In this document: one piece after another, positions 1-12,239 of the stretch | How positions within the stretch are numbered: the stretch's first letter is position 1 | Layout: every line of letters begins with the position of its first letter | Assembly: GCA_030562195.1 (NCBI GenBank) | Contig: CM060200.1 | Location: forward strand, 21,057,023 to 21,121,022 | DNA length: 64,000 nucleotides | Direction: 5' to 3' | Source: Nipponacmea schrenckii | Lineage: Eukaryota; Mollusca; Gastropoda; Lottiidae | Notes under the pieces: generated by a model | Databases searched by the model: none | What the model was told of the DNA's origin: nothing | The model's input: the letters and a program-made list of their open reading frames with translations, nothing else | Made by a program: the position numbers and the translations under genes

Positions 1-162
1 ACTGATTCGATACTGAATTTTTCAGTGTTCTTAATCATTAAGAAAACATTATACACTCACATCAGTACAGAAAAATAATAATAATATCATTATACAATAT
101 ACTTTATAATGCTAATACCTGTGTCAGTACTTCAGGGAGTTGTCTAGGTGTCAGTTTTCAGT

Positions 163-470
163 CAATACCATAGTTTTCTAAGTAACTTAAATAGTTTTTG
201 AAGTAAATACCATAGTTTTGCATGTTAATACCATAGTTTTCTAAGTAACTAACATAGTTTTAGAAGTAAATACCATATTTTTGCATGTTTATACCATAGT
301 TTTGTAAGTTAATACCATAGTTTTTAAAGTTAATACCATAGTTTTGTAAGTGAATACCATAGTTTTCTAAGTAAATATCATAGTTTATCAGCTGAATCCA
401 TCGTTTCTAGGTTTACTCCTTTGTTTCTCAGTTGACTCTTAAGTTTCTCAGTTGATACCATAGTTTCGAG
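163..470 (+). repeat. 21-bp minisatellite in unit 1
   Basis: Tandem copies of a 21-bp unit, consensus ATACCATAGTTTTGTAAGTTA with frequent TTTTCTAAGTAA variants. The 3' side decays into diverged copies (CAGTTGATACCATAG). No spacers alternate with it, so it is not CRISPR-like. Confidence 0.9.
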
Positions 471-1860
471 AATTTCCCGTTTTGAATCAGTTGAAATTTG
501 AATTTTTATTCTTAAGTATTCATGTAATTTTCGTATAAAATTTCTGAATTTAGCTCTTAAATATTGGTTCCTAGAAATTAGAAATGAGTAACTCTGTGCT
601 TGTTGCTTTTAAAATGGACTGGGTGAATTCTTAAAATTTGGTTCTTGACAATACATGTAAATATTAATAACTTTTGGTGTGTTGTTTTTATATTATACTG
701 GTTTATTATACTGAATTAGTACTTTCCATTTATCATTAACCCTTTAAAAAAAAATAATTTTGATCAAGTAGATACAATTAAGTAGGATGTTCAAGAAATA
801 TATTAGGTTTTTTTTTACATATTAACCCTTTTAATTTAACTTTAACGACATATTGTTTTGCATTCTGTCGTCCCTGTGATAGAATGGAATGAAAATAAAG
901 AGGATAGTTTATATTTTACAATAGTAGAAATTGGGATACAACAGACTTTCTCCTTTGATTTCCAATATATAACAAAGGTTTTTATTTTGTCTTGAAGAAT
1001 TTCAATTTATTTCAGACTTAAAAGGAGATTTAATGTTATTAAGCTGACTGTATCTAGAATCATACCTTTAGTACTGAAAAGGTTTAGATGTAGTTGACGT
1101 TTAGCTTTAGGAGAACAATCCTAATTTAATCACAATCTAAAAACAATCAAAAAGACCTTATTAATTTGCATGATTGCTCATTGCTGAAAAACAAAGTTTT
1201 AAAAATAAATATAACCAAATATATACCTTTGATCATTGATCACGAAGGGAAGAAATTAGATTCTGGTTGAGATTAAACCAGACGGGTGTGTGGACTAGAT
1301 CTTAGTCTACCATATCTAGGACAGTCTATAAGGATCAAATGCCCAAATAGGCATAGGAGCTAAGTCAACAAGCTCCAGATCTTGGTATCTATAGATGGTC
1401 AATAAGACCTCCTGGATTTGATCTTTGAAGTAAGCAACATCGTCTATTGCTAGTAAGCAATTGGTTCTACTACCAAGGACTTGGTCCTAAAAGCTGTACA
1501 TCACTCTTAAAGTTCTGCCTTTAACGCAGTTATGAAAGCTGAGCTACTTCAAATCATAGTTGACCCCATCTAATCCCTCTGTATTCGTGTTCGAAATGAA
1601 AATTATAATCACCAAGTTATTATTAGAAGTCCTTTTCTAAATTTTCAGAATGAAATAGACAGGACTGGCAACTTGGTTTATATTTTAATTGTCTTCCATT
1701 CATTTGATATTTCAATAAAATTTATGCTTATTAAACGACCACTCCTTCAACGCGACCAGTGACCACCGAAATCGAAGTAAATTGGCCAATTATCGCCTAA
1801 TAAACAACCATGCTAATCATTAATTTACGCGAATTACTGTTTACGGGTGTGAACGAGTAG

Positions 1861-2013
1861 CGTAGTAGAAAATGTCTTACTTTCGAAGATCTGGTCAAGG
1901 TCATCAATCTAGCTAAGTCGGGTCATAGTGGTCGTCAGATAGCAGAATCTCTCGGTTTTGGTAAAACCCGAACTCAGTCAATTTTAAAACGAAATTTCGT
2001 GAAACAGATATAG
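1861..2013 (+). pseudogene. Tigger/pogo-type transposase N-terminal HTH fragment, unit 1
   Basis: An open frame of about 50 codons runs from an upstream TAG to a TAG at 2011. It has the pattern of a CENP-B/Psq-type N-terminal DNA-binding domain: KCLTFEDLVKVINLAKSG, then GRQIAESLGFGKT and QSILKRN. This is the first helix-turn-helix of pogo/Tigger transposases and TIGD proteins. There is no in-frame ATG, no second CENP-B domain and no DDE core, so it is the 5' stub of an internally deleted element. Flanking sequence near 1735-1800 and 3540-3575 contains GACCAC-type motifs like Tigger termini. The stub sits inside the repeat unit and was multiplied with it. Confidence 0.7.
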
Positions 2014-2036
2014 TGCTATTTATAGTTGTTTGTTGC

Positions 2037-2076
2037 GTGACAAATAAAATTTGTCACGCTTTGTTTTCGTTCGGAT

Positions 2077-2138
<62 letters not shown>

Positions 2139-3466
2139 GGAAGCTCGCTAGCCCAAACGGAAAAAGATAGACTATTTCTGTTTTCACCAATGGTTTTTAT
2201 ATGGGCTGGAATCAAAAATGAATATCTAACATGAAATTTTCGCTAAACCGAAAGTGGCTAATTGCATAATATGCAAATAAGATTTCAAGCTAGCTCGGGC
2301 CCCAATAGTCGCATCGGTCTGAAATTTACAGGATATAGATAGATAGGCAGCGCAATTAAAACTACATCATCAAAATTTTTTGATCACTTCCGGTTTGGGC
2401 GTGGGGACTTCCGGTTTTTTCGTCTCATTTCGGGCGACCCTGCTTCCGATGTAATTCAAGATTCTAAACAAAATCAGTATATTTTAGCTATACTAAATGA
2501 TTTTAATCCCCTGAGATGAAGAAAAATTAAATTGAATGTTGCGCATGCGCAGTTTTCAAAAATGGCAAATTTTCTTAAAAATTTAATAAGTCCGCCAATT
2601 ATTGACCGATTTTTATGATTTTGGTGTCTATCAAAACCTTGATACTTTATCTAAAAAATGTTGGGAACAGAATTTTGATTTTCGAATTTGAATTTTTTTT
2701 ATGCCCGTTCGAATTTTTCAAAAATTTAAAACTCTATATCTCGTGACCTTGACCTTCAATGACCTTGACATTTGAGATGTAGAATGTCCTTGACCTCAGC
2801 TGTCTATAGATGTGCTGATATTGCATGACAAATATTAACTTCCGGTTTTATAGCCCACCGAAATCTGACTATTTTGCAATTTTGGACGGTTATATTACAC
2901 TTTCGGGCTCTAATGTTCGGATCGATCTGAAATTTACAGGATATAGATAAATACGCAACACAATTAAAAATATATCATCAAAATTTTTTGATCACTTCCG
3001 GTTTGGGCGTGGGGACTTCCGGTTTTTTATCTCATTTCAGGCGACCCTACATCCTGTGTAATTCAAGAATGTAAGCAAAAACAGTATATATATTAGCTAT
3101 ACAAAATAATTTGTATCCCCCGAGAAGAAAAAAATTCCAATTGCTAGTTGCGCATGCGCCATTTTTCCGAGAATGGCAAATTTTCTTTAAAATTTAATTA
3201 GTCCGTCATTTATTATTTATGCCCGTTTGAATTTTTTAAAAATTTGAAATTCTAAATCTTGTGACCTTCACCTTCAATGACCTTGAAATTTTCCATAAAG
3301 AATGGCCTTGACATCAGCTGTCTATAGATCTAACAATATTGTTACGCTTGTTCCACAATTGGAGGCTGAAAAGTACCGGAATTGAAAGCTAGCAGGTTAG
3401 AAGTTTCAAAATGTTCGAAATCCATGGGATAACGCATAGTTGCCACGCTCGGAGCTGTTCACAGTT
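2037..3466. mobile_element. 1.4-kb insertion specific to repeat unit 1, with internal ~609-bp duplication
   Basis: Units 2 and 3 read straight from the Tigger-like 5' stub into TTGTTATTGTTGTTATTAAACC, but unit 1 is interrupted here. The insert begins with a small palindrome (GTGACAAA, then TTTGTCAC, 2037-2057) and a run of about 58 T (2080-2137). It contains two diverged copies of one segment about 609 bp apart (near 2295-2600 and 2905-3210). Each copy has paired CTTCCGGTTT blocks and an internal GCGCATGCGC-like motif. No coding frame is credible; the frame across the poly-T is an artefact. The family is not recognised. Confidence 0.7.
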
Positions 3467-3477
3467 CTAGTTGTTAT

Positions 3478-3785
3478 TGTTGTTATTAAACCATTATGAA
3501 TGTATGATGTACCTTCTCTTCTAATGACCCATGATCATATTAAGAGACCACCCCCTGTAAGAGACCACTTTGCAACTTTCCCCTGGGTGATTTTCTCCTC
3601 ACCATTTATTGAGATTATTGATAAGAAAAAAATCTCACATCCAAACAAATATCTAAAATCAAGGCAATAAATCAGTTTATTTGTATATTTTAAGGTAATA
3701 TATTTTAGATAGAAATACCAAAAAATCTAATAACAGGTTTACTTTTGGTAACAAATCTAGTTTCAGATTAGTTTTCTTCCATTTC
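3478..3785 (+). mobile_element. Tigger-like 3' end remnant (repeat units 2 and 3)
   Basis: This sequence directly follows the HTH stub in the array and recurs at about 5945-6262, with a truncated start at about 8095-8133. It contains AAGAGACCACCCCCTG and AAGAGACCACTTTGC. These resemble GACCAC-containing termini of pogo/Tigger elements and mirror GACCACTCC and GACCACCG ahead of the stub. I infer that the stub plus this segment is an internally deleted Tigger-like element captured in the repeat unit. Confidence 0.45.
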
Positions 3786-3793
3786 CAGATTAT

Positions 3794-4115
3794 CAGTCAA
3801 TACCATAGTTTTCTAAGTAACTAACATAGTTTTAGAAGTAAATACCATAGTTTTGTAAGTTAATACCACATTTTTCTAAGTAACTAACATAGTTTTAGAA
3901 GTAAATACCATAGTTTTGTAAGTTAATACCACAGTTTTGTAAGTTAATACCACAGTTTTGTAAGTTAATACCATAGTTTTGTAAGTTAATACCATAGTTT
4001 TGTAAGTGAATACCATAGTTTTCTAAGTAAATATCATAGTTTATCAGCTGAAACCATCGTTTCTAGATTTACTCCTTTGTTTCTCAGTTGACTCTTTAAT
4101 TTTTCAGTTGATACC
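3794..4115 (+). repeat. 21-bp minisatellite in unit 2
   Basis: Same 21-bp unit as at 163-470, with runs of nearly identical GTTTTGTAAGTTAATACCA copies and variants reading CACAG instead of CATAG. Confidence 0.9.
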
Positions 4116-5772
4116 ATAGTTTCGAGAATTTCCCGTTTTGAATCGGTTGAAATCTAAATTTTTATTCTTAGTTATTCATGTAATTTTCGTATAAAAGTTC
4201 TAAATTTAGCTCTTAAATAATGGTTCCTAGAAATTAGAAATGAGTAACTCTGTGCTTGTTGCTTTTAAAATGGACTGGGTGAATTCTTAAAATTTGGTTC
4301 TTGACAATACATGTAAATATTAATAACTTTTGGTGTGTTGTTTTTATATTATACTGGTTGGTAGATGGTTCATTTCTGTGTAAAACATTGAAGGCCTTTC
4401 TTTCATGTTGTAAGCCGAATTATTTCTTTGGCTCAAATTTATGAAAACTTCACGTCGAAATCTAACCAAATGTGTCCCTGAACATATTTAAAAGTTGTAA
4501 CTTAAAAAATCTAATAGTTAATGTAATTATTTCAAAGTTTACGTAAACATCTTAGATCTGTATTGTTTTTGTTAGACGTAAGAAATCCACTGAAAAGATT
4601 TGAGCGTAATAAACGTGTAATTAAGAATTAGTACTTTCCATTTATCATTAACCCTTTAAAAAAAAATAATTTTGATCAAGTAGATACAATTAAGTAGGAT
4701 GTTCAAGAAATATATTAGGTTTTTTTTTACATATTAACCCTTTTAATTTAACTTTAACGACATATTTTTTTGCATTCTGTCGTCCCTGTGATAGAATGGA
4801 ATAAAAATAAAGAGGATAGTTTATATTTTACAATAGTAGAAATTGGGATACAACAGACTTTCTCCTTTGATTTCCAATATATAACAAAGGTTTTTATTTT
4901 GTCTTGAAGAATTTCAATTTATTTCAGACTTAAAAAGAGATTTTATGTTATTAAGCTGACTGTATCTAAGAATCATACCTTTAGTACTGAAAAGGTTTAG
5001 ATGTAGTTGACGTTTAGCTTTAGGAGAACAATCCTAATTTAATCACAATCAAAAAACAATCAAAAAAACCTTATTAATTTGCATGATTGCTCATTGCTGA
5101 AAAACAAAGTTTAAAAAATAAATATAACCAAATATATACCTTTGATCATTGATCACGAAGGGAAGAAATTAGATTCTGGTTGAGATTAAACCAGACGGGT
5201 GTGTGGACTAGATTTTAGTCTACGATATCTGGGACAGTCTATAAGGATCAAATGCCCAAATAGGCATAGGAGCTAAGTCAACAAGCTCCGGATCTTGTAT
5301 CTATAGATGGTCAATAAGACCTCCTGGATTTGATCTTTGAAGTAAGCAACATCGTCTATTGCTAGTAAGCAATTGGTTCTACTACCAAGGACTTGGTCCT
5401 AAAAGCTGTACATCACTCTTAAAGTTCTGCCTTTAACGCAGTTATGAAAGCTGAGCTACTTCAAATCATAGTTGACCCCATCTAATCCCTCTGTATTCGT
5501 GTTCGAAATGAAAATTATAATCACCAAGTTATTATTAGAAGTCCTTTTCTAAATTTTCAGAATGAAATAGACAGGACTGGCAACTTGGTTTATATTTTAA
5601 TTGTCTTCCATTCATTTGATATTTCAATAAAATTTATGCTTATTAAACGACCACTCCTTCAACGCGATCAGTGACCACCGAAATCGAAGTAAATTGGCCA
5701 ATTATCGCCTAATAAACAACCATGCTAATCATTAATTTACGCGAATTACTGTTTACGGGTGTGAACGAGTAG

Positions 5773-5925
5773 CGTAGTAGAAAATGTCTTACTTTCGAAG
5801 ATCTGGTCAAGGTCATCAATCTAGCTAAGTCGGGTCATAGTGGTCGTCAGATAGCAGAATCTCTCGGTGTTGGTAAAACCCACACTCAGTCAATTTTAAA
5901 ACGAAATTTCGTGAAACAGATATAG
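5773..5925 (+). pseudogene. Tigger/pogo-type HTH fragment, unit 2
   Basis: Second copy of the stub at 1861-2013, with the same open frame and TAG end. It reads GVGKTHTQS where unit 1 has GFGKTRTQS. The Val form matches the usual 'LGVGK' of CENP-B-type domains better than unit 1's Phe, so unit 1 is probably the derived copy at that residue. Confidence 0.7.
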
Positions 5926-6265
5926 TGCTATTTATAATTGTTTGTTGTTATTGTTGTTATTAAACCATTATGAATGTATGATGTACCTTCTCTTCTTATG
6001 ACCCATGATCATATTAAGAGACCACCCCCTGTAAGAGACCACTTTGCAAATTTCCCCTGGGTGATTTTCTCCTCATCATTTATTGAGATTATTGATAAGA
6101 AAAAAATCTCACATCCAAACAAATATCTAAAATCAAGGCAATAAATCAGTTTATTTGTATATTTTAAGGTAATATATTTTAGATAGAAATACCAAAAAAT
6201 CTAATAACAGGTTTACTTTTGGTAACAAATCTAGTTTCAGATTAGTTTTCTTCCATTTCCAGATT

Positions 6266-6630
6266 ATCAGTCAATACCATAGTTTTCTAAGTCACTAACA
6301 TAGTTTTAGAAGTAAATACCATAGTTTTGTAAGTTAATACCACATTTTTCTAAGTAACTAACATAGTTTTAGAAGTAAATACCATAGTTTTGTAAGTTAA
6401 TACCACAGTTTTGTAAGTTAATACCACAGTTTTGTAAGTTAATACCACAGTTTTGTAAGTGAATAACAGTTTTTAAGTATACCACAGTTTTGTAAGTTAA
6501 TACCATAGTTTTGTAAGTGAATACCATAGTTTTCTAAGTAAATATCATAGTTTATCAGCTGAAACCATCGTTTCTAGGTTTACTCCTTTGTTTCTCAGTT
6601 GACTCTTTAGTTTTTCAGTTGATACCATAG
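6266..6630 (+). repeat. 21-bp minisatellite in unit 3
   Basis: Longest of the three minisatellite tracts. It has extra CACAG-type copies and one scrambled stretch (about 6462-6485), consistent with copy-number change after unit duplication. Confidence 0.9.
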
Positions 6631-7922
6631 TTTCGAGAATTTCCCGTTTTGAATCGGTTGAAATCTAAATTTTTATTCTTAGTTATTCATGTAATTTTCG
6701 TATAAAAGTTCTAAATTTAGCTCTTAAATAATGGTTCCTAGAAATTAGAAATGAGTAACTCTGTGCTTGTTGCTTTTAAAATGGACTGGGTGAATTCTTA
6801 AAATTTGGTTCTTGACAATACATGTAAATATTAATAACTTTTGGTGTGTTGTTTTTATATTATACTGGTTGGTAGATGGTTCATTTCTGTGTAAAACATT
6901 GAAGGCCTTTCTTTCATGTTGTAAGCCGAATTATTTCTTTGGCTCAAATTTATGAAAACTTCACGTCGAAATCTAACCAAATGTGTCCCTGAACATATTT
7001 AAAAGTTATAACTTAAATAATCTAATAGTTAATGTAATTATTTCAAAGTTTACGTAAACATCTTCAATTTATTTCAGACTTAAAAAGAGATTTTATGTTA
7101 TTAAGCTGACTGTATCTAAGAATCATACCTTTAGTACTGAAAAGGTTTAGATGTAGTTGACGTTTAGCTTTAGGAGAACAATCCTAATTTAATCACAATC
7201 AAAAAATAATCAAAAAAACCTTATTAATTTGCATGATTGCTCATTGCTGAAAAACAAAGTTTTAAAAATAAATATAACCCAATATATACCTTTGATCATT
7301 GATCACGAAGGGAAGAAATTAGATTCTGGTTGAGATTAAACCCGACGGGTGTGTGGACTAGATTTTAGTCTACGATATGTAGGACAGTCTAAAAGGAGCA
7401 AATGCCCAAATAGGCATAGGAGCTAAGTCAACAAGCTCCGGATCTTGTATCTATAGATGGTCAATAAGACCTCCTGGATTTGATCTTTGAAGTAAGCAAC
7501 ATCGTCTATTGCTAGTAAGCAATTGGTTCTACTACCAAGGACTTGGTCCTAAAAGCTGTACATCACTCTTAAAGTTCTGCCTTTAACGCAGTTATGAAAG
7601 CTGAGCTACTTCAAATCATAGTTGACCCCATCTAATCCCTCTGTATTCGTGTTCGAAATGAAAATTATAATCACCAAGTTATTATTAGAAGTCCTTTTCT
7701 AAATTTTCAGAATGAAATAGACAGGACTGGCAACTTGGTTTATATTTTGAATGTCTTCCATTCATTTGATATTTCAATAAAATTTATGCTTATTAAACGA
7801 CCACTCCTTCAACGCGATCAGTGACCACCGAAATCGAAGTAAATTGGCCAATTATCGCCTAATAAACAACCATGCTAATCATTAATTTACGCGAATTACT
7901 GTTTACGGGTGTGAACGAGTAG

Positions 7923-8075
7923 CGTAGTAGAAAATGTCTTACTTTCGAAGATCTGGTCAAGGTCATCAATCTAGCTAAGTCGGGTCATAGTGGTCGTCAG
8001 ATAGCAGAATCTCTCGGTGTTGGTAAAACCCGAACTCAGTCAATTTTAAAACGAAATTTCGTGAAACAGATATAG
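7923..8075 (+). pseudogene. Tigger/pogo-type HTH fragment, unit 3
   Basis: Third copy of the stub, reading GVGKTRTQS, the most consensus-like of the three. The frame is again open across about 50 codons with no start codon. Downstream the unit jumps from the Tigger-like 3' end at about 8133 directly into the unit body, losing the minisatellite. Confidence 0.7.
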
Positions 8076-9879
8076 TGCTATTTATAATTGTTTGTTGTTA
8101 TTAAACCATTATGAATGTATGATGTACCTTCTCTAACTTTTAGTGTGTTGTTTTTATATTATACTGGTTGGTAGATGGTTCATTTCTGTGTAAAACATTG
8201 AAGGCCTTTCTTTCATGTTGTAAGCCGAATTATTTCTTTGGCTCAAATTTATGAAAACTTCACGTCGAAATCTAACCAAATGTGTCCCTGAACATATTTA
8301 AAAGTTGTAACTTAAAAAATCTAATAGTTAATGTAATTATTTCAAAGTTTACGTAAACATCTTAGATCTGTATTGTTTTTGTTAGACGTAAGAAATCCAC
8401 TGAAAAGATTTGAGCGTAATAAACGTGTAATTAAGAATTAGTACTTTCCATTTATCATTAACCCTTTAAAAAAAAATAATTTTGATCAAGTAGATACAAT
8501 TAAGTAGGATGTTCAAGAAATATATTATTAGGTTTTTTTTTACATATTAACCCTTTTAATTTAACTTTAACGACATATTGTTTTGCATTCTGTCGTCCCT
8601 GTGATAGAATGGAATGAAAATAAAGAGGATAGTTTATATTTTACAATAGTAGAAATTGGGATAAAACAGACTTTCTCCTTTGATTTCCAATATATAACAA
8701 AGGTTTTTATTTTGTCTTGAAGAATTTCAATTTATTTCAGACTTAAAAAGAGATTTTATGTTATTAAGCTGACTGTATCTAAGAATCATTCCTTTAGTAC
8801 TGAAAAGGTTTAGATGTAGTTGACGTTTAGCTTTAGGAGAAAGTATTGCTTAATTTAATCACAATAAAAAATCAATCAAAAAGACCTTATAAATTTGCAT
8901 GATTGCTCATTGCTGAAAAAAAAATATAACCAAATATATACCTTTGATCATTGATCACGAAGGGAAGAAAGTAGATTCTGGTTGAGATTAAACCAGGCAG
9001 GTGTGTGGACTAGGTCTTAGTCTACGATATCTAGGACAGTCTATAAGGATCATAAAATAACAATAAAGAAGCCAAAAGAGGCATAGGAGCTAAGTCAACA
9101 AGCTCCGGATCTTGGTATCTATAGATGGTCAATAAGACCTCCTGGCCTTGATCTTTGAAGTAAGCAACATCGTCTATTGCTAGTAAGCAATTGGTTCTAC
9201 TACCAATGACTTGGTCCTAAAAGCTGTTAAAGCTGTCACCCTTAAAGTTCTGCCTTTAACGCAGTTATGAAAGCTGAGCTACTTCAAATCATAGTTGACC
9301 CCATGTAATCCCTCTGTATTCGTGTTCGAAATGAAAATTATAATCACCAAGTTGTTATTAGAAGTTCTTTTCTAAATTTTCAGAATGAAATAGACAGGAC
9401 TGGAAACTTGGTTTATATCTTGAATGTCTTCCCTTCATTTGGTTACATATTATTTTTTAAAATTGTATCATTTATTTTGGCGGTTTCAGCAATAAATGCT
9501 GCTACTGTATTAAAAAAGGTTTTGTGCAATGCTTCATGAAATTATACAATCACTATACTTGCCCATCTGGTACTTTAAAGGGTGTTTCTCAGAGAAATCT
9601 AGTCTCAGACACATTAATTTAAATTGATTCCGTTAAACAAGACAAAGTAAAAATATTTACCTTTATCGTTGTTGTGTAAAAGGAACATCTGAGGACTGAT
9701 TCTAGTCTGTCACAATTCCTAGCGTAAAGATACTGTCTTTCTCATTATTATTAACTTTTATTTCATTCAAACACTGGTAGAAGATAGAAAAGTTAAGGAA
9801 TGAATACGAATCCAGTTTTTTTTTTTACATGTATTATATTTTGCAACAAAAGTAATTACATTATATAGTCAAAATTTAG

Positions 9880-10340
9880 ATTCCCTCCTCACCATTTATT
9901 GAGATTATTGATAAGAAATAAATCTCACATCCAAACAAATGTCTTAAATCAAGGCAATAAATCAGTTTATTTGTATATTTTGAGGTAATATATTTTTGGA
10001 AAACTTGAAAGTAACTTTTGATCATTGATCAAAGTTGATTCTGGTTGAGATTAAACCAGGCAGGTGTGTGGACTAGGTCTTAGTCTACGATTTCTAGGAC
10101 AGTCTATAAGGATCATAAAATAACAATAAAGAAGACCAAACGAGGCATAGGAGCTAAGTCAACAAGCTCCGGGTCTTGTTATCTAAAGACAGATCTAGGA
10201 CAGTCAATAATGACAAATTATTATCATCATGCTCTTTTTAAAGGTCCTTATTTAAATTTTCAGAATGAAATAAACAGGACTGGCAACTTGGTTTATATCT
10301 TGAGTATCTTCCCTTCATTTGGTTAAAAATTATCTTTTAA
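9880..10340 (+). repeat. Scrambled, diverged pieces of the same repeat unit
   Basis: 9890-10000 matches the segment at 3597-3705. 10015-10170 matches 8943-9120 (GATTAAACCAGGCAGGTGTG). 10245-10325 matches 9360-9435. These pieces are more diverged and out of order, the decayed edge of the array. 9440-9880 shows no recognisable feature. Confidence 0.8.
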
Positions 10341-11156
10341 AATATATGTCATTTAAATTGGCGATAAGAATAATTAAGGTTGTTACGGTATAAGATAAGT
10401 CAAGGGACGCATTTCTGAAGGTTTTGGTACATGATATTCATAAATTGAAGTAAATAATTGTCCGACCGACGAAAAAAAAAATGATAAATTTTATTTCTGA
10501 AAATTGAGATTTTTGCCGCCTTCTTATGAATTTACAATGAACGATCTTTGCTCAATACCAAATACGGCCAAGGTTTTGAACAATGATAGCACTAAACCAT
10601 TTACTCCTTGTTTATTCAAAGCTAAGTGAGCAAAAAAAACCAAGAATCCATTGATTCAGCAGTGTTCTAGAATTCTAGTAAACCATTTCTAAGATCAATG
10701 TTACAAGTGGTCTATATCAGTAATGAAGTATTAGGTAAAGGAGGTCCCGTTAATTGACCTTCATAATAGCAGACATTATTATACACAGTTGCTATTAATA
10801 TAATTATGTTAAGTTTGCTCATTGGTATTATCCGTCCCAAGTATGTCTCAAGGCTGCATGTCAATTGAGGAGGTGGTGTAACAAATTACACATATGCGCA
10901 TTAGGGTACAATTTATAAATTATGGTCAATTTACAGTCAGTCACATTAATGTCCGAAGTGCTATTATAGATACTGTAGATTGTTTGCCACGTCTGGGTTC
11001 GATTCATAATTATATCCAACAACCAAATTAATTTATTTATTTGCATCGCAATTTTTTTTAGTCCTGCATTAATAGGCCCATGTACACACTTCGTCCGACG
11101 AAGAATATAAAGTTGACAAAACAGACAAAATCTTTTATTCTAAGATATTGTATCTA

Positions 11157-11634
11157 CTGTACTTTGGCATGCATTTGAACTATTTGTATTTCTTCAATAT
11201 ATGGAATCTTTTGATTTTTATTTTGTCTGCTGAAAATTTCTCTATAAAATAGAAATGAACCAAATGTGAAGGGACAAAAAACAATGATTTGAACTTGCAA
11301 TCAAAATTGTTGGTGGGCGTATGTCACCGTGCTTCGCTATCTTAAATGTTGGCATATAAAACACGCATTCGATGATACCATAATATTTTAAATTGTCTCA
11401 AACATTCATATGTATACATCATTCGTTATTGCATTGTCTTAACCGTACCTTGGCATGCATGTAAACTATTTGTGTATTTCTTTAATATATGGAATCTTTT
11501 TATTTTATTTTGTCTGCTAAAAATTTCTCTATTTAATAGAAATAAACCAAATGTGAAGGGACAACAAACAATGATTTGAACGCATTCGATGATACCATAA
11601 TATTTCGAATAGTCTCAATAAACATTCATCATTC
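11157..11634 (+). repeat. Two-copy tandem duplication, ~288-bp period
   Basis: The segment starting GTACTTTGGCATGCAT (11157) recurs at about 11446. It shares the phrases AATATATGGAATCTTTT, ACCAAATGTGAAGGGACAA and GCATTCGATGATACCATAAT. The second copy has an internal deletion between the AATGATTTGAAC and GCATTCGATG blocks. Confidence 0.85.
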
Positions 11635-12239
11635 GTAATTGCATCGCATGTATTAATGAAAATATGCATCTCGGATTTCATATTCTTTGAACGTTAAGAA
11701 AAACTTATGATACCTTCTATAAAAATAACAATATCGGAAAATGAACTTTTTTTAATTAAAATTCATCTTTGGGTTATTATGAAAACTAACAATAAATTTC
11801 ATCAAAACCCATCAATGAACCAGCTCAACAAGTAAATTATTTTGGATTGGTCTGTCTTTCAATAAGGCTTATCCAACACCAAATTTCGTCAAAATCCATC
11901 TAGAAACAAGCTCTCTATCGTGTCCACAAAGAATTCAAGAACAGAGGCAAACACGTTTTCAAGAAAAAGGGGAATATTAAACATATCAAACATTTTTCGA
12001 TTGGTTCATCCTTGGGTAAATAAAGTTTTGTAAAAATCCATCAAGAAACCAGCTCTCTATCGTGTCCACAACAAATTGTAGACGGACACATTAAAATTTG
12101 GTACACAAGTCTAAAATAAACACACACGTGGATTAAAGGCACTTAAATTTCAAACTCAATTACTGTATGTATTGTGAAAAGGATATGTATATTATGTCAT
12201 AAATCAACCTATTTGGTATCATTTAATCTTTGTGGTAAT

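Larger units (their letters stand above)
120..9440 (+). repeat. Array of four ~2.5-kb repeat units (partly deleted)
   Basis: The same long sequence recurs about four times head to tail. Corresponding points are the minisatellite starts near 163, 3794 and 6266; units 2 and 3 are about 2.47 kb apart. Unit order is: Tigger-like 3' end (3478-3785), 21-bp minisatellite, unique body (about 4140-5640), Tigger-like 5' end with a helix-turn-helix reading frame (about 5640-5935). Differences are clean. Unit 1 lacks the ~270 bp equivalent to 4355-4624 and carries a 1.4-kb insertion. Unit 3 lacks the ~360 bp equivalent to 4552-4911. Unit 4 (from about 8133) lacks the minisatellite and diverges after about 9430. 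Copies look nearly identical by eye, so the expansion is recent. The first ~120 bases of the window show nothing further. Confidence 0.9.

Noticed and set aside
163..470. Regular short repeats resembling a CRISPR array
   Set aside because: The 21-bp units are directly tandem without unique spacers, in a eukaryotic genome.
2013..2234. 73-codon plus-strand frame
   Set aside because: Most of it is translated poly-T (poly-Phe) inside the unit-1 insertion.
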